DNA of 64,000 bases from NCBI GenBank assembly GCA_029005135.1, contig JAQXFO010000046.1, positions 30,900-94,899 of the forward strand, read 5' to 3'. The notes under the pieces were generated by a model that saw only the letters and a program-made list of their open reading frames with translations, did not search any database and had not been told where the DNA came from. The DNA is from Lachnospiraceae bacterium (GTDB taxonomy: Bacteria > Bacillota > Clostridia > Lachnospirales > Lachnospiraceae). How positions within the stretch are numbered: position 1 is the first letter of the stretch; each line of letters opens with the position of its first letter. The position numbers and the translations under genes were made by a program. Positions 35,204 through 44,865 of the stretch are shown one piece after another.

Positions 35204-36421
35204 ATGATGAGATTTACCAATCCGCGTGACCTGTATCACGGCAAGGGCGCTCTGGAAGCTCTGAAGACCCTGAAGGGCAAGAGAGCTGTCATCTGCGTCG
35301 GCGGCGGTTCCATGAAGCGCTTCGGTTTCCTTGATAAGGCGAAAGCCTATCTGGAAGAAGCCGGTATGGAAGTGGCTCTGATCGAAGGCATCGAGCCGGA
35401 CCCGTCTGTGACGACCGTTATGAACGGCGCTCAGAAGATGCTGGAGTTTGAACCGGATTGGATCATTGCCATGGGCGGCGGCTCACCGATCGATGCGGCC
35501 AAGGCTATGTGGATCAAATATGAATATCCGGAAACCACCTTTGAAGATATGTGCAAGATCTTCGGTCTGCCGGAACTGCGCAAGAAAGCTCACTTCGTCG
35601 CCATTTCCTCTACCTCCGGTACCGCGACGGAAGTCACAGCCTTCTCCATCATCACAGACTATGACAAGGGTATCAAGTATCCGATCGCTGACTTCCAGAT
35701 CACACCGGATATCGCTATCGTTGATCCGGAACTGGCCGAGACCATGCCGAAGAAGCTGGTCGCTCACACCGGTATGGACGCCATCACACACGCCATCGAA
35801 GCTTATGTGTCCACCGCGGCCTGCGCGTATACCGATGCCAACGCCCTGTATTCCATGGATATGATCAGAAATAACCTGGTCGCTTCCTACAACGAAGACA
35901 TGGCTGCCCGTGACACGATGCATGATGCTCAGTGCATGGCCGGTATCGCCTTCTCCAGCGGCCTTCTGGGTATCGTTCACTCCATGGCCCACAAGACCGG
36001 TGCTGCCTTTGAAAAATACGGCGCCCACATCATCCACGGTGCTGCCAACGCCATGTATCTGCCGAAGGTCATCGCCTTCAACGCCAAGGACGAAAGAGCT
36101 GCCGAGAGATACGCTTACATCGCCGATTACATGAAGCTGGGCGGCGAGACCCGCGAAGAGAAGATTGCCAACCTGATCGCCATGCTGCGCAAGATGAATG
36201 ACGACCTGAACATCCCGCACTGCATTAAGAACTACGGCGCCGACAGCTATCCGACAGAACAGGGCTTCGTTCCGGAAGAAGTTTTCCTGGAGAAGCTCCC
36301 GGATATCGCGGCCAATGCGCTTCTGGATGCCTGCACAGGCTCCAATCCGCGCCAGCCGAGCCAGGAAGAGATGGAAAAGCTGCTTAAGTGCTGCTACTAT
36401 GATACCGAAGTCGATTTCTGA
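35204..36421 (+). CDS. Iron-containing alcohol dehydrogenase
   Basis: NAD(P)H-dependent group III alcohol dehydrogenase, 405 residues, which reduces aldehydes to alcohols in fermentation. The nucleotide-binding site is IIAMGGGSPIDAAKAMW. The metal region includes DPELAETMPKKLVAHTGMDA, THAIEAYVS, and HSMAHKTGAAF, with HGAANAMYLP giving the Asp and His ligands. Butanol or propanol dehydrogenase activity is possible; substrate cannot be read from sequence. The start is ATG 35204 after AAGGAGG at 9 bases. It is monocistronic, with a strong promoter, so it may be highly expressed. Confidence 0.95.
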   Translation: MMRFTNPRDLYHGKGALEALKTLKGKRAVICVGGGSMKRFGFLDKAKAYLEEAGMEVALIEGIEPDPSVTTVMNGAQKMLEFEPDWIIAMGGGSPIDAAKAMWIKYEYPETTFEDMCKIFGLPELRKKAHFVAISSTSGTATEVTAFSIITDYDKGIKYPIADFQITPDIAIVDPELAETMPKKLVAHTGMDAITHAIEAYVSTAACAYTDANALYSMDMIRNNLVASYNEDMAARDTMHDAQCMAGIAFSSGLLGIVHSMAHKTGAAFEKYGAHIIHGAANAMYLPKVIAFNAKDERAAERYAYIADYMKLGGETREEKIANLIAMLRKMNDDLNIPHCIKNYGADSYPTEQGFVPEEVFLEKLPDIAANALLDACTGSNPRQPSQEEMEKLLKCCYYDTEVDF

Positions 36422-36454
36422 TCCTGCCTGACCAGATAGTGAGACAACTGCGGT

Positions 36455-36499
36455 CCGCTGTCAGAGGAGAATTCTCCCCTGACAGCGGGCTTTTCGTTT
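36455..36499 (+). terminator. Terminator of the alcohol dehydrogenase gene
   Basis: CCGCTGTCAG (36455-36464) pairs with CTGACAGCGG (36479-36488), with a further self-complementary GGAGAATTCTCC in the loop, then TTTTCGTTT. Confidence 0.88.
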
Positions 36500-36563
36500 C
36501 GGCGTTTTATGCGGGAATTGTCCTGCGGTATCGGACCGGCGACTGTAAAATGCCGGAGGCCTG

Positions 36564-36572
36564 TGCTAAAAT
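36564..36572 (+). promoter_or_regulatory. Extended -10 promoter of rqcP
   Basis: TGCTAAAAT: TAAAAT with TG extension, about 45 bases before the GTG start. No clear -35. Confidence 0.4.
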
Positions 36573-36616
36573 AGAGCAGAAACATCATTTCCCGCAGGGG
36601 GTTACGGAGGTATATC

Positions 36617-36856
36617 GTGAGAATTGATAAGTTTCTGAAGGTGTCGCGGCTGATCAAGCGCCGGACCATAGCCAACGAAGCCTGCGATGCGGGCCGCGTG
36701 ATGATCAACGGCCGTGTGGTTAAGGCCTCCTGTGAGGTTAAGGTCGGCGATATCATCGAGATCCAGCTGGGCAACAGCGGCGTGAAAGCCGAGGTGCTGA
36801 CTATCATGGATTCGACGAAGAAGGAAAATTCGTCGGAGATGTTCCGGTATCTCTGA
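36617..36856 (+). CDS. rqcP: S4-domain RNA-binding protein, RqcP/YabO type
   Basis: A 79-residue single S4 domain: MRIDKFLKVSRLIKRRTIAN, ACDAGRVMINGRVVKASCEV. In Bacillus subtilis RqcP (YabO) binds the 50S subunit and helps RqcH add alanine tails to stalled chains. Assignment is based on length and on its place ahead of divIC-tilS-hpt-ftsH, as in Bacillus. The sporulation genes yabP and yabQ, which lie between in Bacillus, are absent here. GTG start after GGAGG. Hsp15-type S4 proteins are longer. Confidence 0.88.
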   Translation: MRIDKFLKVSRLIKRRTIANEACDAGRVMINGRVVKASCEVKVGDIIEIQLGNSGVKAEVLTIMDSTKKENSSEMFRYL

Positions 36857-36894
36857 TGAGCCGTACTAACATGGATGAAGGATGATAACAGATT

Positions 36895-38430
36895 ATGAGA
36901 CAGAGTGGTGTGCTATTCCCGGTGTTTTCCCTGCCCTCGCCCTACGGCATCGGCAGTTTTTCCAGAGAAGCCTATGAGTTTGTGGATTTCCTGGCGGGCA
37001 GCGGTCAGAGCATCTGGCAGGTCCTGCCGATGGGCCCGACAGGCTTTGGCGACTCCCCGTACCAGCCCTATTCGACCTTTGCCGGCAACCCGAATTTTAT
37101 CGACCTTGATGCCCTGGCCGACGCCGGGCTGCTTTCGCGGGAGGAATACACCGGACTGGATTACGGTTCCGATCCCGAAAATGTGGATTATTCGAAGGTG
37201 TCGGCGCGTCACGAGGAGGTTCTGAGGCTTGCCTACGGCCGTTTCCGGGAACGCGGCGGCCTGACCTGCAGCGCTTATCTGGATTTTATGAAGGAAAATA
37301 AGGCCTGGATCGACGGCTATGCCCTCTATCGGTCGCTGCGCCGTGCCCAGGGTGACAGAGAGTGGTTCAACTGGGACGAAGAACTGCGCGACAGCCGGTC
37401 CGGGGCCGTCAGACAGGCGGCGGCCGGTCTGACAGACGAGATCGGATATTACGGCTTCCAGCAGTTCCTCTTTGACCGGCAGTGGTCCCGCCTCCGCGCC
37501 TATGCCAATGCCCGGGGCGTTAAGATCATGGGCGATATCCCCTTCTATGTTTCCGGGGATTCCTCCGACGTCTGGAGCAATCCGGATGCCTTTCTTCTGG
37601 ATGAGAATTATCAGCCGGTGATGGTGGCCGGCTGCCCGCCCGATGCCTTCAGCGAGGACGGCCAGCTCTGGGGCAACCCGCTCTATAACTGGGATACGCT
37701 GAAAAAGCGGGGCTATGACTGGTGGGTCGCCCGTCTGATGCACTGCTTCAGGACCTACGACCTTGTCCGCGTGGATCATTTCCGTGGCTTTGCCGCCTAT
37801 TTTGCCATTCCGGCCGACGCGAAGACGGCCCGCGAGGGTCACTGGGTCGAGGGCCCGGGCAAGGCGGTCTTTGAGGCTGTGAACAGGGCCTTCGGCGGTC
37901 CGTGTCCCATCGTGGCCGAGGATCTGGGCATCATCACCGACGATGTCCGGGCCCTGCTGGACGACTGCGGCTTCCCGGGAATGAAGGTGCTTCAGTTTGC
38001 CTTCTCCGGTGAGCCGGAAAATACCTATCTGCCCTACAATGTGGAACGCCGGGCGGTGATCTACACAGGCACCCATGACAATGAGACCACCTGCGGCTGG
38101 ATCGCGGGCCTTGATGACTGGCACCGCGACTTTGTCAGACGCTATGCCAATTCGCTGTATACCAGCTACGAGGCCTTCACCTGGGACTTCATCCGCATGG
38201 CCATGGGCTCGGTCTGTGAGTGGTGTATCGTGCCGCTGCAGGATTACCTTGTCATGGATAACCGGGCGCGCGTCAATACGCCGGGTACCGTGGATATCAA
38301 CTGGAAATGGCGCCTGAGGCCTCACACCCTCTCGGAGGATCTGCGCCGCAGCATGTACGCACTGACGCAGCTCTATGGCCGTCTGGTACCGGCACCGAAG
38401 GATGGCGAGGCGGCAATTGACATTATGTAA
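36895..38430 (+). CDS. malQ: 4-alpha-glucanotransferase
   Basis: GH77 amylomaltase that transfers glucan chains between maltooligosaccharides, releasing glucose. At 511 residues it is the typical bacterial form. N-terminal signature GVLFPVFSLPSPYGIGSFSR; then GPTGFGDSPYQPYSTFAGNP; catalytic region VRVDHFRGFAAYFAIPA (nucleophile Asp), PIVAEDLGIIT (acid Glu), and GTHDNETTCGW (third Asp). It sits between rqcP and divIC, an unusual place, and shares metabolic sense with the GH13 enzyme at 42757 and the phosphoglucomutase at 32832. Confidence 0.96.
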   Translation: MRQSGVLFPVFSLPSPYGIGSFSREAYEFVDFLAGSGQSIWQVLPMGPTGFGDSPYQPYSTFAGNPNFIDLDALADAGLLSREEYTGLDYGSDPENVDYSKVSARHEEVLRLAYGRFRERGGLTCSAYLDFMKENKAWIDGYALYRSLRRAQGDREWFNWDEELRDSRSGAVRQAAAGLTDEIGYYGFQQFLFDRQWSRLRAYANARGVKIMGDIPFYVSGDSSDVWSNPDAFLLDENYQPVMVAGCPPDAFSEDGQLWGNPLYNWDTLKKRGYDWWVARLMHCFRTYDLVRVDHFRGFAAYFAIPADAKTAREGHWVEGPGKAVFEAVNRAFGGPCPIVAEDLGIITDDVRALLDDCGFPGMKVLQFAFSGEPENTYLPYNVERRAVIYTGTHDNETTCGWIAGLDDWHRDFVRRYANSLYTSYEAFTWDFIRMAMGSVCEWCIVPLQDYLVMDNRARVNTPGTVDINWKWRLRPHTLSEDLRRSMYALTQLYGRLVPAPKDGEAAIDIM

Positions 38431-38445
38431 ACGCCTGTGTACAAT
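38417..38445 (+). promoter_or_regulatory. Promoter of divIC, inside the end of malQ
   Basis: TTGACA (38417-38422), a 17-base spacer and TACAAT (38440-38445). The -35 lies in the last codons of malQ, so divIC and the following genes can be expressed without malQ. Confidence 0.8.
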
Positions 38446-38493
38446 GACCGTAGACCATCTGCCCGGGGAGAGGGAGAGGTCAAGGGGGTTGTT

Positions 38494-38832
38494 ATGAAAG
38501 AAATGGCTGTCAGACAGCGAGCGGCGGCAACGCGGCAGAGGCGGAGACGTCTCAGAAGCCGGAACCGCGCGGCCATGATGGCGATCATGGCTGTCGTCTG
38601 TGTGCTGGTGCTGGTCCTGTTTATCCGGGGGCAGTCTCTGAAGGCGCAGATCGCCGCCAATAATGCCAGGGCAGATGAGCTCAATGCTCAGATAGAAGAG
38701 GAGAAGGCGCGAACGGATGAGATCGCCGCTCTGAAGGAGTATTACCAGAGTGAAGAGTATATCCGGGAGGTTGCCCGCGATCGCCTGGGCCTTATCGAAG
38801 AAGGTCAGATCGTGTTCCGTCCTGCCGATTAA
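38494..38832 (+). CDS. divIC: Septum formation initiator, DivIC/FtsB family
   Basis: A small bitopic divisome protein that works with FtsL and DivIB. The 112-residue product has a basic N terminus (about 1-25), one membrane helix (MMAIMAVVCVLVLVLFIRG), a coiled coil and the C-terminal YIREVARDRLGLIEEGQIVF box typical of the family. ATG 38494 follows AAGGGGG; a longer frame from 38437 has no ribosome site and would overlap the promoter. Confidence 0.9.
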   Translation: MKEMAVRQRAAATRQRRRRLRSRNRAAMMAIMAVVCVLVLVLFIRGQSLKAQIAANNARADELNAQIEEEKARTDEIAALKEYYQSEEYIREVARDRLGLIEEGQIVFRPAD

Positions 38833-38850
38833 CACATGTCTGCATCGTAA

Positions 38851-38892
38851 CGCAGCCGGTCACTTGAAGAAGGTGGTCCGGCTGTGTTTTTT
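38851..38892 (+). terminator. Terminator-like hairpin between divIC and tilS
   Basis: CGCAGCCGG / CCGGCTGTG stem with a G-T pair, an 18-base loop region with partial pairing, and TTTTTT ending 11 bases before the tilS ATG. It may attenuate read-through. Confidence 0.65.
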
Positions 38893-38903
38893 GTGAGGTG
38901 ACC

Positions 38904-40313
38904 ATGTCAGAGCTGAAAGAAAAGGTCCGTGCTTATATGAAAGCCCACCGTATGGTGACGGCGGGGGACACGGTACTCGTCGGCTTCTCCGGCGGGGCTG
39001 ATTCCCTGTGCCTTCTGGTGCTCCTTCAGGAACTGGGGCTCGAGGAGGACTTCTCGGTAAGAGCCCTCCACGTGCATCACGGCATCCGCGGACAGGAAGC
39101 GGATGCGGATGCGGCCTTCTGCCGGGCATTTTGCCGGGAACGACACCTCCCCTGCGATACCGTGCGGGTCGATGTGCCGGCACTGGCGGCAAAGGAGGGG
39201 CTTTCTGAGGAGGAGGCGGGCCGCCGCCTGCGCCGCGAGGTGATCGGACGGTATCTGGCCGGCGGCAGCTGTACCAAAGCAGCCCTGGCGCATCATGAAA
39301 ATGACCTGGCGGAGACGATGCTCTATCATATGAGCCGCGGGACGGGTCCCGCCGGCCTGTGCGCGCTGAAGCCGGTGCGGGGGCCGTATATCCGGCCGCT
39401 TCTGTGCGTATCGCGCCGGGAGATCGAAGCGTTTCTTACGGAACGGGGACTGACCTATGTCACGGACAGCACCAACGTGGCGGATGACCATACCCGCAAC
39501 CGGCTGCGGCATCATGTGGTGCCCTATCTGACGGAGGCGGTGAATCCGGAGGCGCTGCGGCATTTCCGGGAGCTGTCTGAGACGACAGAGGTACTCCTTG
39601 ACTATATCCGGCGCGATGCCGGGGCTCTTCTGGAGACGGCGGCCCGGCGGACAGAGGCGGGAGTTTTTGTGACGGATGCCTTCTTTGAGGCTCATCCGGC
39701 TCTGACAGCGGAGGGGCTCAGAATGACCTATGCGCGCCTGTCCGGGTCCCTGAAGGATCTTGGCCGAAGTCATGTGAAGGCTCTGGAGGCACTGGCCCGG
39801 GGGCGTGAGGGCCGTCGGATCGATCTGCCCTCAGGTATCACGGCGGAGCGGCAGCACGGCGGCCTTCTGATCAGCCGGGGCGGAGAAGGCGCGAAAGCAC
39901 CGGCACGGACGGACGGGGCCAGACTCCCGGAAGAGGGCATCGTCCTTGAAGAGGGGGTTCCCGTGGTGTGCGGAGAATGGCGTATTTTAGCGAAATTTCA
40001 GGATTTTGTACCGCTTTCAATACCTGATTATGCCTATACGAAATGGTTGGATTATGATAGAATGAAGGGCACGCTGAGACTCAGAAACCGGCGTCCGGGA
40101 GACCGTCTGACGGTAACGGATGACGGCGTCCGCAAGAGTTTATCGGATTATCTGATCAATGAAAAGGTGCCCTGTGGGGTGCGGGATCAGCTGATCCTCC
40201 TGTGTGACGACAGGGAGGTGCTGTGGGTCGTCGGCCATCGGATCGGTGCGGATGTCAAGGTGACGTCCGGGACACGGCGTGTCCTTAAGATCACGGCCGA
40301 GAGGCTGACCTGA
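38904..40313 (+). CDS. tilS: tRNA(Ile)-lysidine synthase
   Basis: Converts the wobble C34 of tRNA-Ile(CAU) to lysidine, so that it reads AUA. The PP-loop motif SGGADS is at residues 29-34 (VLVGFSGGADSLCLLVLL). It is followed by LHVHHGIRGQEADADAAFCR and AALAHHENDLAETMLYHMSRG. A C-terminal domain begins near 360 and contains RLRNRRPGDRLTV and VRKSLSDYLINEKVP. The 469-residue length is normal for the two-domain form. ATG 38904 is chosen since GAGG lies 5 bases before it; GTG 38898 overlaps that site. Confidence 0.95.
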   Translation: MSELKEKVRAYMKAHRMVTAGDTVLVGFSGGADSLCLLVLLQELGLEEDFSVRALHVHHGIRGQEADADAAFCRAFCRERHLPCDTVRVDVPALAAKEGLSEEEAGRRLRREVIGRYLAGGSCTKAALAHHENDLAETMLYHMSRGTGPAGLCALKPVRGPYIRPLLCVSRREIEAFLTERGLTYVTDSTNVADDHTRNRLRHHVVPYLTEAVNPEALRHFRELSETTEVLLDYIRRDAGALLETAARRTEAGVFVTDAFFEAHPALTAEGLRMTYARLSGSLKDLGRSHVKALEALARGREGRRIDLPSGITAERQHGGLLISRGGEGAKAPARTDGARLPEEGIVLEEGVPVVCGEWRILAKFQDFVPLSIPDYAYTKWLDYDRMKGTLRLRNRRPGDRLTVTDDGVRKSLSDYLINEKVPCGVRDQLILLCDDREVLWVVGHRIGADVKVTSGTRRVLKITAERLT

Positions 40314-40374
40314 CAGCGGGACCGTGAGTGTCGGCAGCATATGACTAACACAAAAGCAAAGGGAGATGCCTACA

Positions 40375-40905
40375 ATGAAAGACAAGATTTCAGTTTTAAT
40401 TTCAGAAGAAGAGATTCAGAACAGACTGAAGGAACTGGGTGCCGAGATCAGCCGCGATTATGCCGGCAAGTCTCTGCATATGATCTGCATTCTCAAGGGC
40501 GGTGTTTTCTTTATGACGGATCTGTCCAAGCACGTCGATCCGGAAGTGCCGGTCACCATGGATTTCATGGCCGTGTCAAGTTACGGTACCGGCGTCCGTT
40601 CTTCCAGCGGCATCGTCCGCATCGTCAAGGATCTGGATCAGCCGATCGAAGGCCGGGATGTACTGGTTGTCGAGGATATCATCGACTCCGGCAACACCCT
40701 GTCCTATCTTCTGAAGGTCCTCGGCGAGAGAAAGCCGGCCTCCCTGAAGCTCTGCACACTGCTTGACAAGCCGAGCCGCCGTGAGGTTGATGTCCACGTT
40801 GACTATGTCGGCTTTGAGATTGAGGATAAGTTTGTTCTGGGTTACGGTCTGGATTATGATCAGATCTACCGCAACCTGCCCTATGTCGGAGTTAAAGAAG
40901 GATGA
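40375..40905 (+). CDS. hpt: Hypoxanthine phosphoribosyltransferase
   Basis: Purine salvage: converts hypoxanthine (and usually guanine) to the nucleotide with PRPP. The 176-residue protein shows the PRPP-binding motif VLVVEDIIDSGNTL and the flexible-loop region MDFMAVSSYG. The C-terminal VGFEIEDKFVLGYGLDYDQI segment is family-typical. ATG 40375 lies 9 bases after GGGAG. It overlaps ftsH by four bases, as in many Bacillota. Confidence 0.96.
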   Translation: MKDKISVLISEEEIQNRLKELGAEISRDYAGKSLHMICILKGGVFFMTDLSKHVDPEVPVTMDFMAVSSYGTGVRSSSGIVRIVKDLDQPIEGRDVLVVEDIIDSGNTLSYLLKVLGERKPASLKLCTLLDKPSRREVDVHVDYVGFEIEDKFVLGYGLDYDQIYRNLPYVGVKEG

Positions 40906-42764
40906 AAAAACGCAGCAGCAGACTCAGCTTTGCCTGGGTGCTTATGCTGGTGGCGGTGATCGCGGCCTATATCTATACGCTGTCGCAGACACCGTACACG
41001 GAAGAATACAGTATGGCCGCTTTTGAGGCGGCGGTGGAGAAGGATGACGTTGTCTCGGTGGTGATCTCCCAGAACGAAGAGGTACCGACCGGCGAGGTGA
41101 CAGCGGAACTTCGGGATGGGACATATGCCTCGTTCTATGTGACGGATGTCAACGCGGTGGCGGCTTATCTGGCTGATCATGACAGCATTCCCGTTAAGGT
41201 CCGGGATGTCAGCCGCCCGAGCATTTTCATGACGGAGATCCTGCCGACGCTGATCCTGGGCGTCTTTATGGTTTTCATCATCACGCTCATCATGCGCCAG
41301 CAGAACGGCGGCAGCGGCCAGCTGATGAATTTCGGCAAGAGCCGGGCAAAGCTGTCCGCGGACGGCGACAAGCGTGTCACCTTCCGTGATGTGGCCGGAC
41401 TTCAGGAGGAGAAGGAAGAACTGGAGGAGGTCGTGGATTTCCTCCGGACACCGCAGAAGTATACTAAGGTCGGCGCCCGTATTCCTAAGGGCGTTCTGCT
41501 TGTCGGCCCTCCGGGTACCGGCAAGACGCTGATGGCCAAGGCGGTGGCCGGTGAAGCCGGCGTGCCCTTCTATGCCATCTCCGGTTCCGACTTTGTTGAG
41601 ATGTTCGTCGGTGTCGGCGCCAGCCGTGTCCGCGATCTTTTTGCCGAAGCCAAGAAGAATTGCCCCTGCATCGTTTTCATCGATGAGATCGACGCGGTGG
41701 CCAGACAGCGCGGTGCCGGTATGGGCGGCGGTCATGATGAACGTGAGCAGACACTGAATCAGCTTCTGGTGGAGATGGACGGTTTCGGCGTCAATGAGGG
41801 CATCATAGTGATGGCGGCGACGAACCGTGTGGATATCCTCGATCCGGCGATCCTGAGACCGGGCCGTTTTGACCGCAAGATCTATGTGGGTCTGCCCGAT
41901 GTGCGGGGCCGCGAGGCGATCCTCAGGGTTCATGCCCGCAATAAACCCCTGGGCGATGACGTGGATCTGGAGGAGACAGCCAGAACGACTGCCGGCTTCT
42001 CCGGCGCCGATCTGGAGAACCTGCTGAACGAAGCCGCCATCGATGCGGCGAAGGACAGCCGCGAATACCTGGTCCAGAGCGATATCCGAAAAGCGTTTGT
42101 CCGCGTCGGTATCGGCGCTGAGAAGAAGAGCCGTGTGATCTCGGACAAGGATAAGCGCATTACCGCCTATCACGAGGCCGGCCATGCGATTCTCTTCCAT
42201 GTGCTGCCGGATGTGGGCCCGGTCCATACCGTGTCGATCATCCCGACGGGGGTCGGTGCGGCGGGCTATACGATGCCGCTTCCCGAGAGAGACGATGCCT
42301 TCGAGACCCGCGGTCGGATGCTGCAGGAAATTATGGTGGATCTGGGCGGCCGCATCGCGGAGGAACTGGTTTTCGACGACATCACGACGGGCGCTTCCCA
42401 GGATATCAAGATGGCCACGAAGACGGCCCGCGCCATGGTGACGCGCTACGGCATGTCCGAGCGTCTCGGTCTGGTATCCTATGAGGAGGATAACGAAGTT
42501 TTTATCGGCCGTGATCTGGAGAAGACGATCAATTACAGCGAAAATGTGGCCTCGGCCATCGATGATGAGGTCCGTCGGATCATTGCCGGCTGCTACGGCA
42601 AGGCCCGTCAGCTGATCGAGACACACCGCGGTGTGCTGGAAAGCTGCGCTGCCCTTCTTCTTGAGAAGGAAAAGATCACCCGGCGTGAATTTGAGGCCCT
42701 GTTTGAGACACCGGCCGGTCAGCTGACCGCGGATGAGAACACGATAGAGGAAAACCTTGATTAG
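40902..42764 (+). CDS. ftsH: ATP-dependent zinc metalloprotease FtsH
   Basis: Membrane-bound AAA+ protease that degrades misfolded membrane proteins and selected regulators. The 620-residue protein has TM1 ([20 protein letters not shown]), an external domain, TM2 (about 107-128), then Walker A GPPGTGKT near residue 202, Walker [12 protein letters not shown] and the second-region-of-homology text [20 protein letters not shown]. The zinc site HEAGH is near residue 424. Starts by ATGA overlap with hpt. The external domain is the usual short FtsH form. Confidence 0.97.
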   Translation: MKKRSSRLSFAWVLMLVAVIAAYIYTLSQTPYTEEYSMAAFEAAVEKDDVVSVVISQNEEVPTGEVTAELRDGTYASFYVTDVNAVAAYLADHDSIPVKVRDVSRPSIFMTEILPTLILGVFMVFIITLIMRQQNGGSGQLMNFGKSRAKLSADGDKRVTFRDVAGLQEEKEELEEVVDFLRTPQKYTKVGARIPKGVLLVGPPGTGKTLMAKAVAGEAGVPFYAISGSDFVEMFVGVGASRVRDLFAEAKKNCPCIVFIDEIDAVARQRGAGMGGGHDEREQTLNQLLVEMDGFGVNEGIIVMAATNRVDILDPAILRPGRFDRKIYVGLPDVRGREAILRVHARNKPLGDDVDLEETARTTAGFSGADLENLLNEAAIDAAKDSREYLVQSDIRKAFVRVGIGAEKKSRVISDKDKRITAYHEAGHAILFHVLPDVGPVHTVSIIPTGVGAAGYTMPLPERDDAFETRGRMLQEIMVDLGGRIAEELVFDDITTGASQDIKMATKTARAMVTRYGMSERLGLVSYEEDNEVFIGRDLEKTINYSENVASAIDDEVRRIIAGCYGKARQLIETHRGVLESCAALLLEKEKITRREFEALFETPAGQLTADENTIEENLD

Positions 42765-44862
42765 TCACGAAGAGACAACGATAGAGTATATTCTGAAAAT
42801 GCGGCCGCTGTTGATAACATCGGCCGTTTTCAGTGATGAAACACCGGCGTTTCGCGATCCCAATGAACCGAAGCACGGAGAACGCATGACAGTCCGGCTC
42901 CGCACGGCAGCGGGCAATATCGATACGGCTTTTCTCCGGGTGGGAAAGGCCCGCATTCCCATGCGTCTTGCCGACAGCCGCTGCGGCTTTGACTATTATG
43001 AAACCGCCTTTACCGTCGGCAGCGAGGTGATGACCTACTATTTTGAGATCAACACCGGGGAACACCGGCTCTATTATACGAAGACGGGCCTGACGGCCGA
43101 TCCGGTACCGGAGGAATCCTTTGTGGTAATCCCGGATTATGAGGTGCCTGCCTGGCTTCGGGGCGCCGTCATGTATCAGATCTACATCGACCGTTTCTGC
43201 AACGGCGATCCGTCCAATGACGTGCTGACGCAGGAATATGCCTACATCGGCCGGCCGGTCAGCCATGCCGCTGACTGGGATGATCTGCCGGAGGACTTTG
43301 ACGTCTGCCGTTTCTACGGCGGGGATCTGAGCGGGGTTCTTCAGAAGCTGGATTATCTGCAGGATCTCGGTGTCGAGGTGATTTATTTTAATCCCCTGTT
43401 TGTATCGCCGTCGAATCACAAGTACGATACGCAGGATTATGAGCATATCGATCCCCATGTGGGAGTGATCGTTGAGGACGGCGGCAGCCTGATCGACGCG
43501 GAGGCGCAGAACAATGCCGGGGCGGAACGGTACCGGATCCGCACCACGGACCGCCGCAACCTGGAGGCCTCAGACCGTTTGTTTGCGGCATTTATGGATG
43601 AGATCCACCGCCGGGGCATGAAGGTCATCATCGACGGCGTTTTTAATCACTGCGGTTCCTTCAACAAATGGCTTGACCGCGAGGGCTTCTATGCCGGCCG
43701 CGAGGGCTATGCGCCCGGCGCCTATCATGACGAAGCCAGTCCCTACCGCCATTTCTTCCGTTTCGCGAAGGAGGACTGGCCGGACAACGGCACCTACGAG
43801 GGCTGGTGGGGTCACGACACGCTGCCGAAGCTGAACTACGAGGGCTCGACGGAGCTGATGCAGGCGATCATGAAGATCGCGGTCAAATGGGTCAGCCCGC
43901 CCTACAACGTGGACGGCTGGCGGCTGGATGTGGCGGCTGATCTGGGCCATAGCAGCGAATTCAACCACAGCTTCTGGCAGAAGTTCCGCCGGGAGGTGCG
44001 TGAGGCGAATCCGCAGGCCGTCGTTCTGGCGGAGCATTACGGCGACGCTTCCTCATATCTGAGGGGCGGTGAGTGGGATACCGTTATGAACTACGATGCG
44101 TTCATGGATCCGCTGTCCCTGTTCCTGACCGGGATGGAAAAGCATTCTGACGAAAGCTGTCCGTCGCTTCTGGGAGACAGCCGCGCCTTCTTTGACTGCA
44201 TGAAGTATAAGGGCCTGGCCTTCAGCGGACCGTCCCTTCACAGTGCGATGAACCAGCTGGACAACCATGATCATTCCCGTTTTCTGACACGGACGAATCA
44301 CAAGGTGGGACGGGCCTCTGTTCTGGGCTGTGACGCTGCCGGGGAGGATATCCGCTATCCGGTGATGCGGCAGGCGGTCATGATGCAGATGACCTGGCCC
44401 GGTGCCCCGACCCTGTACTACGGTGATGAGGCCGGTGTGGTCGGGTTCACGGATCCCGATAACCGGCGCACCTATCCCTGGGGCCATGAAAACCGGGAGC
44501 TTCTGACTTTTTACCGTGAAGCCATTGCCCTTCACCGGGGCTGGCCGGTGCTCCGGGAAGGATCCTTTATCGAACTGGCGGCACCGCCGCAGGGCGCGGC
44601 CTATGCCCGCTTTGATGACAGGGAACAGGTGATCACGGTTGTGAATACCGGGGATGACCCCATGACATTTCAGCTGCCGGTGTGGATGACCGGTATCGCC
44701 CCGCGTGAAACTCACACGTTCCGGCCGATCCTCGCGTCCGATGCCGACGGCGTACGCTATGCGTCGGCTATGTCTGAAGCGGATGCGCTGACGACCGACA
44801 GCGCCGGCATGCTGACAGTGACCCTCGGGCCGTCCGCAGCCGTGATCCTGGGCAGGAGGTAA
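42757..44862 (+). CDS. Alpha-glycosidase, GH13 neopullulanase/cyclomaltodextrinase type
   Basis: A 701-residue cytoplasmic enzyme (no signal peptide) acting on alpha-glucans or cyclodextrins. An N-terminal CBM34-like beta domain (about 20-130) precedes the (beta/alpha)8 barrel, starting VMYQIYIDRFCNGDPSNDV. Conserved regions: VIIDGVFNHCG; GWRLDVAADLGH (nucleophile Asp); VVLAEHYGD (acid Glu); and LDNHDHSRF (third Asp). The TTG start overlaps the ftsH stop and has AGAGG 6 bases upstream, which supports translational coupling; a later ATG at 42799 is possible. With malQ it forms a glucan-breakdown pair inside a housekeeping block. Confidence 0.92.
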   Translation: MISHEETTIEYILKMRPLLITSAVFSDETPAFRDPNEPKHGERMTVRLRTAAGNIDTAFLRVGKARIPMRLADSRCGFDYYETAFTVGSEVMTYYFEINTGEHRLYYTKTGLTADPVPEESFVVIPDYEVPAWLRGAVMYQIYIDRFCNGDPSNDVLTQEYAYIGRPVSHAADWDDLPEDFDVCRFYGGDLSGVLQKLDYLQDLGVEVIYFNPLFVSPSNHKYDTQDYEHIDPHVGVIVEDGGSLIDAEAQNNAGAERYRIRTTDRRNLEASDRLFAAFMDEIHRRGMKVIIDGVFNHCGSFNKWLDREGFYAGREGYAPGAYHDEASPYRHFFRFAKEDWPDNGTYEGWWGHDTLPKLNYEGSTELMQAIMKIAVKWVSPPYNVDGWRLDVAADLGHSSEFNHSFWQKFRREVREANPQAVVLAEHYGDASSYLRGGEWDTVMNYDAFMDPLSLFLTGMEKHSDESCPSLLGDSRAFFDCMKYKGLAFSGPSLHSAMNQLDNHDHSRFLTRTNHKVGRASVLGCDAAGEDIRYPVMRQAVMMQMTWPGAPTLYYGDEAGVVGFTDPDNRRTYPWGHENRELLTFYREAIALHRGWPVLREGSFIELAAPPQGAAYARFDDREQVITVVNTGDDPMTFQLPVWMTGIAPRETHTFRPILASDADGVRYASAMSEADALTTDSAGMLTVTLGPSAAVILGRR

Positions 44863-44865
44863 AGT

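Noticed and set aside
36439..36627. Short frame between adh and rqcP
   Set aside because: It begins inside the adh terminator and ends in the rqcP start; no ribosome site or conserved text.
36913..38835. 640-residue minus-strand open frame under malQ and divIC
   Set aside because: Antisense shadow of malQ with no domain or start signal.
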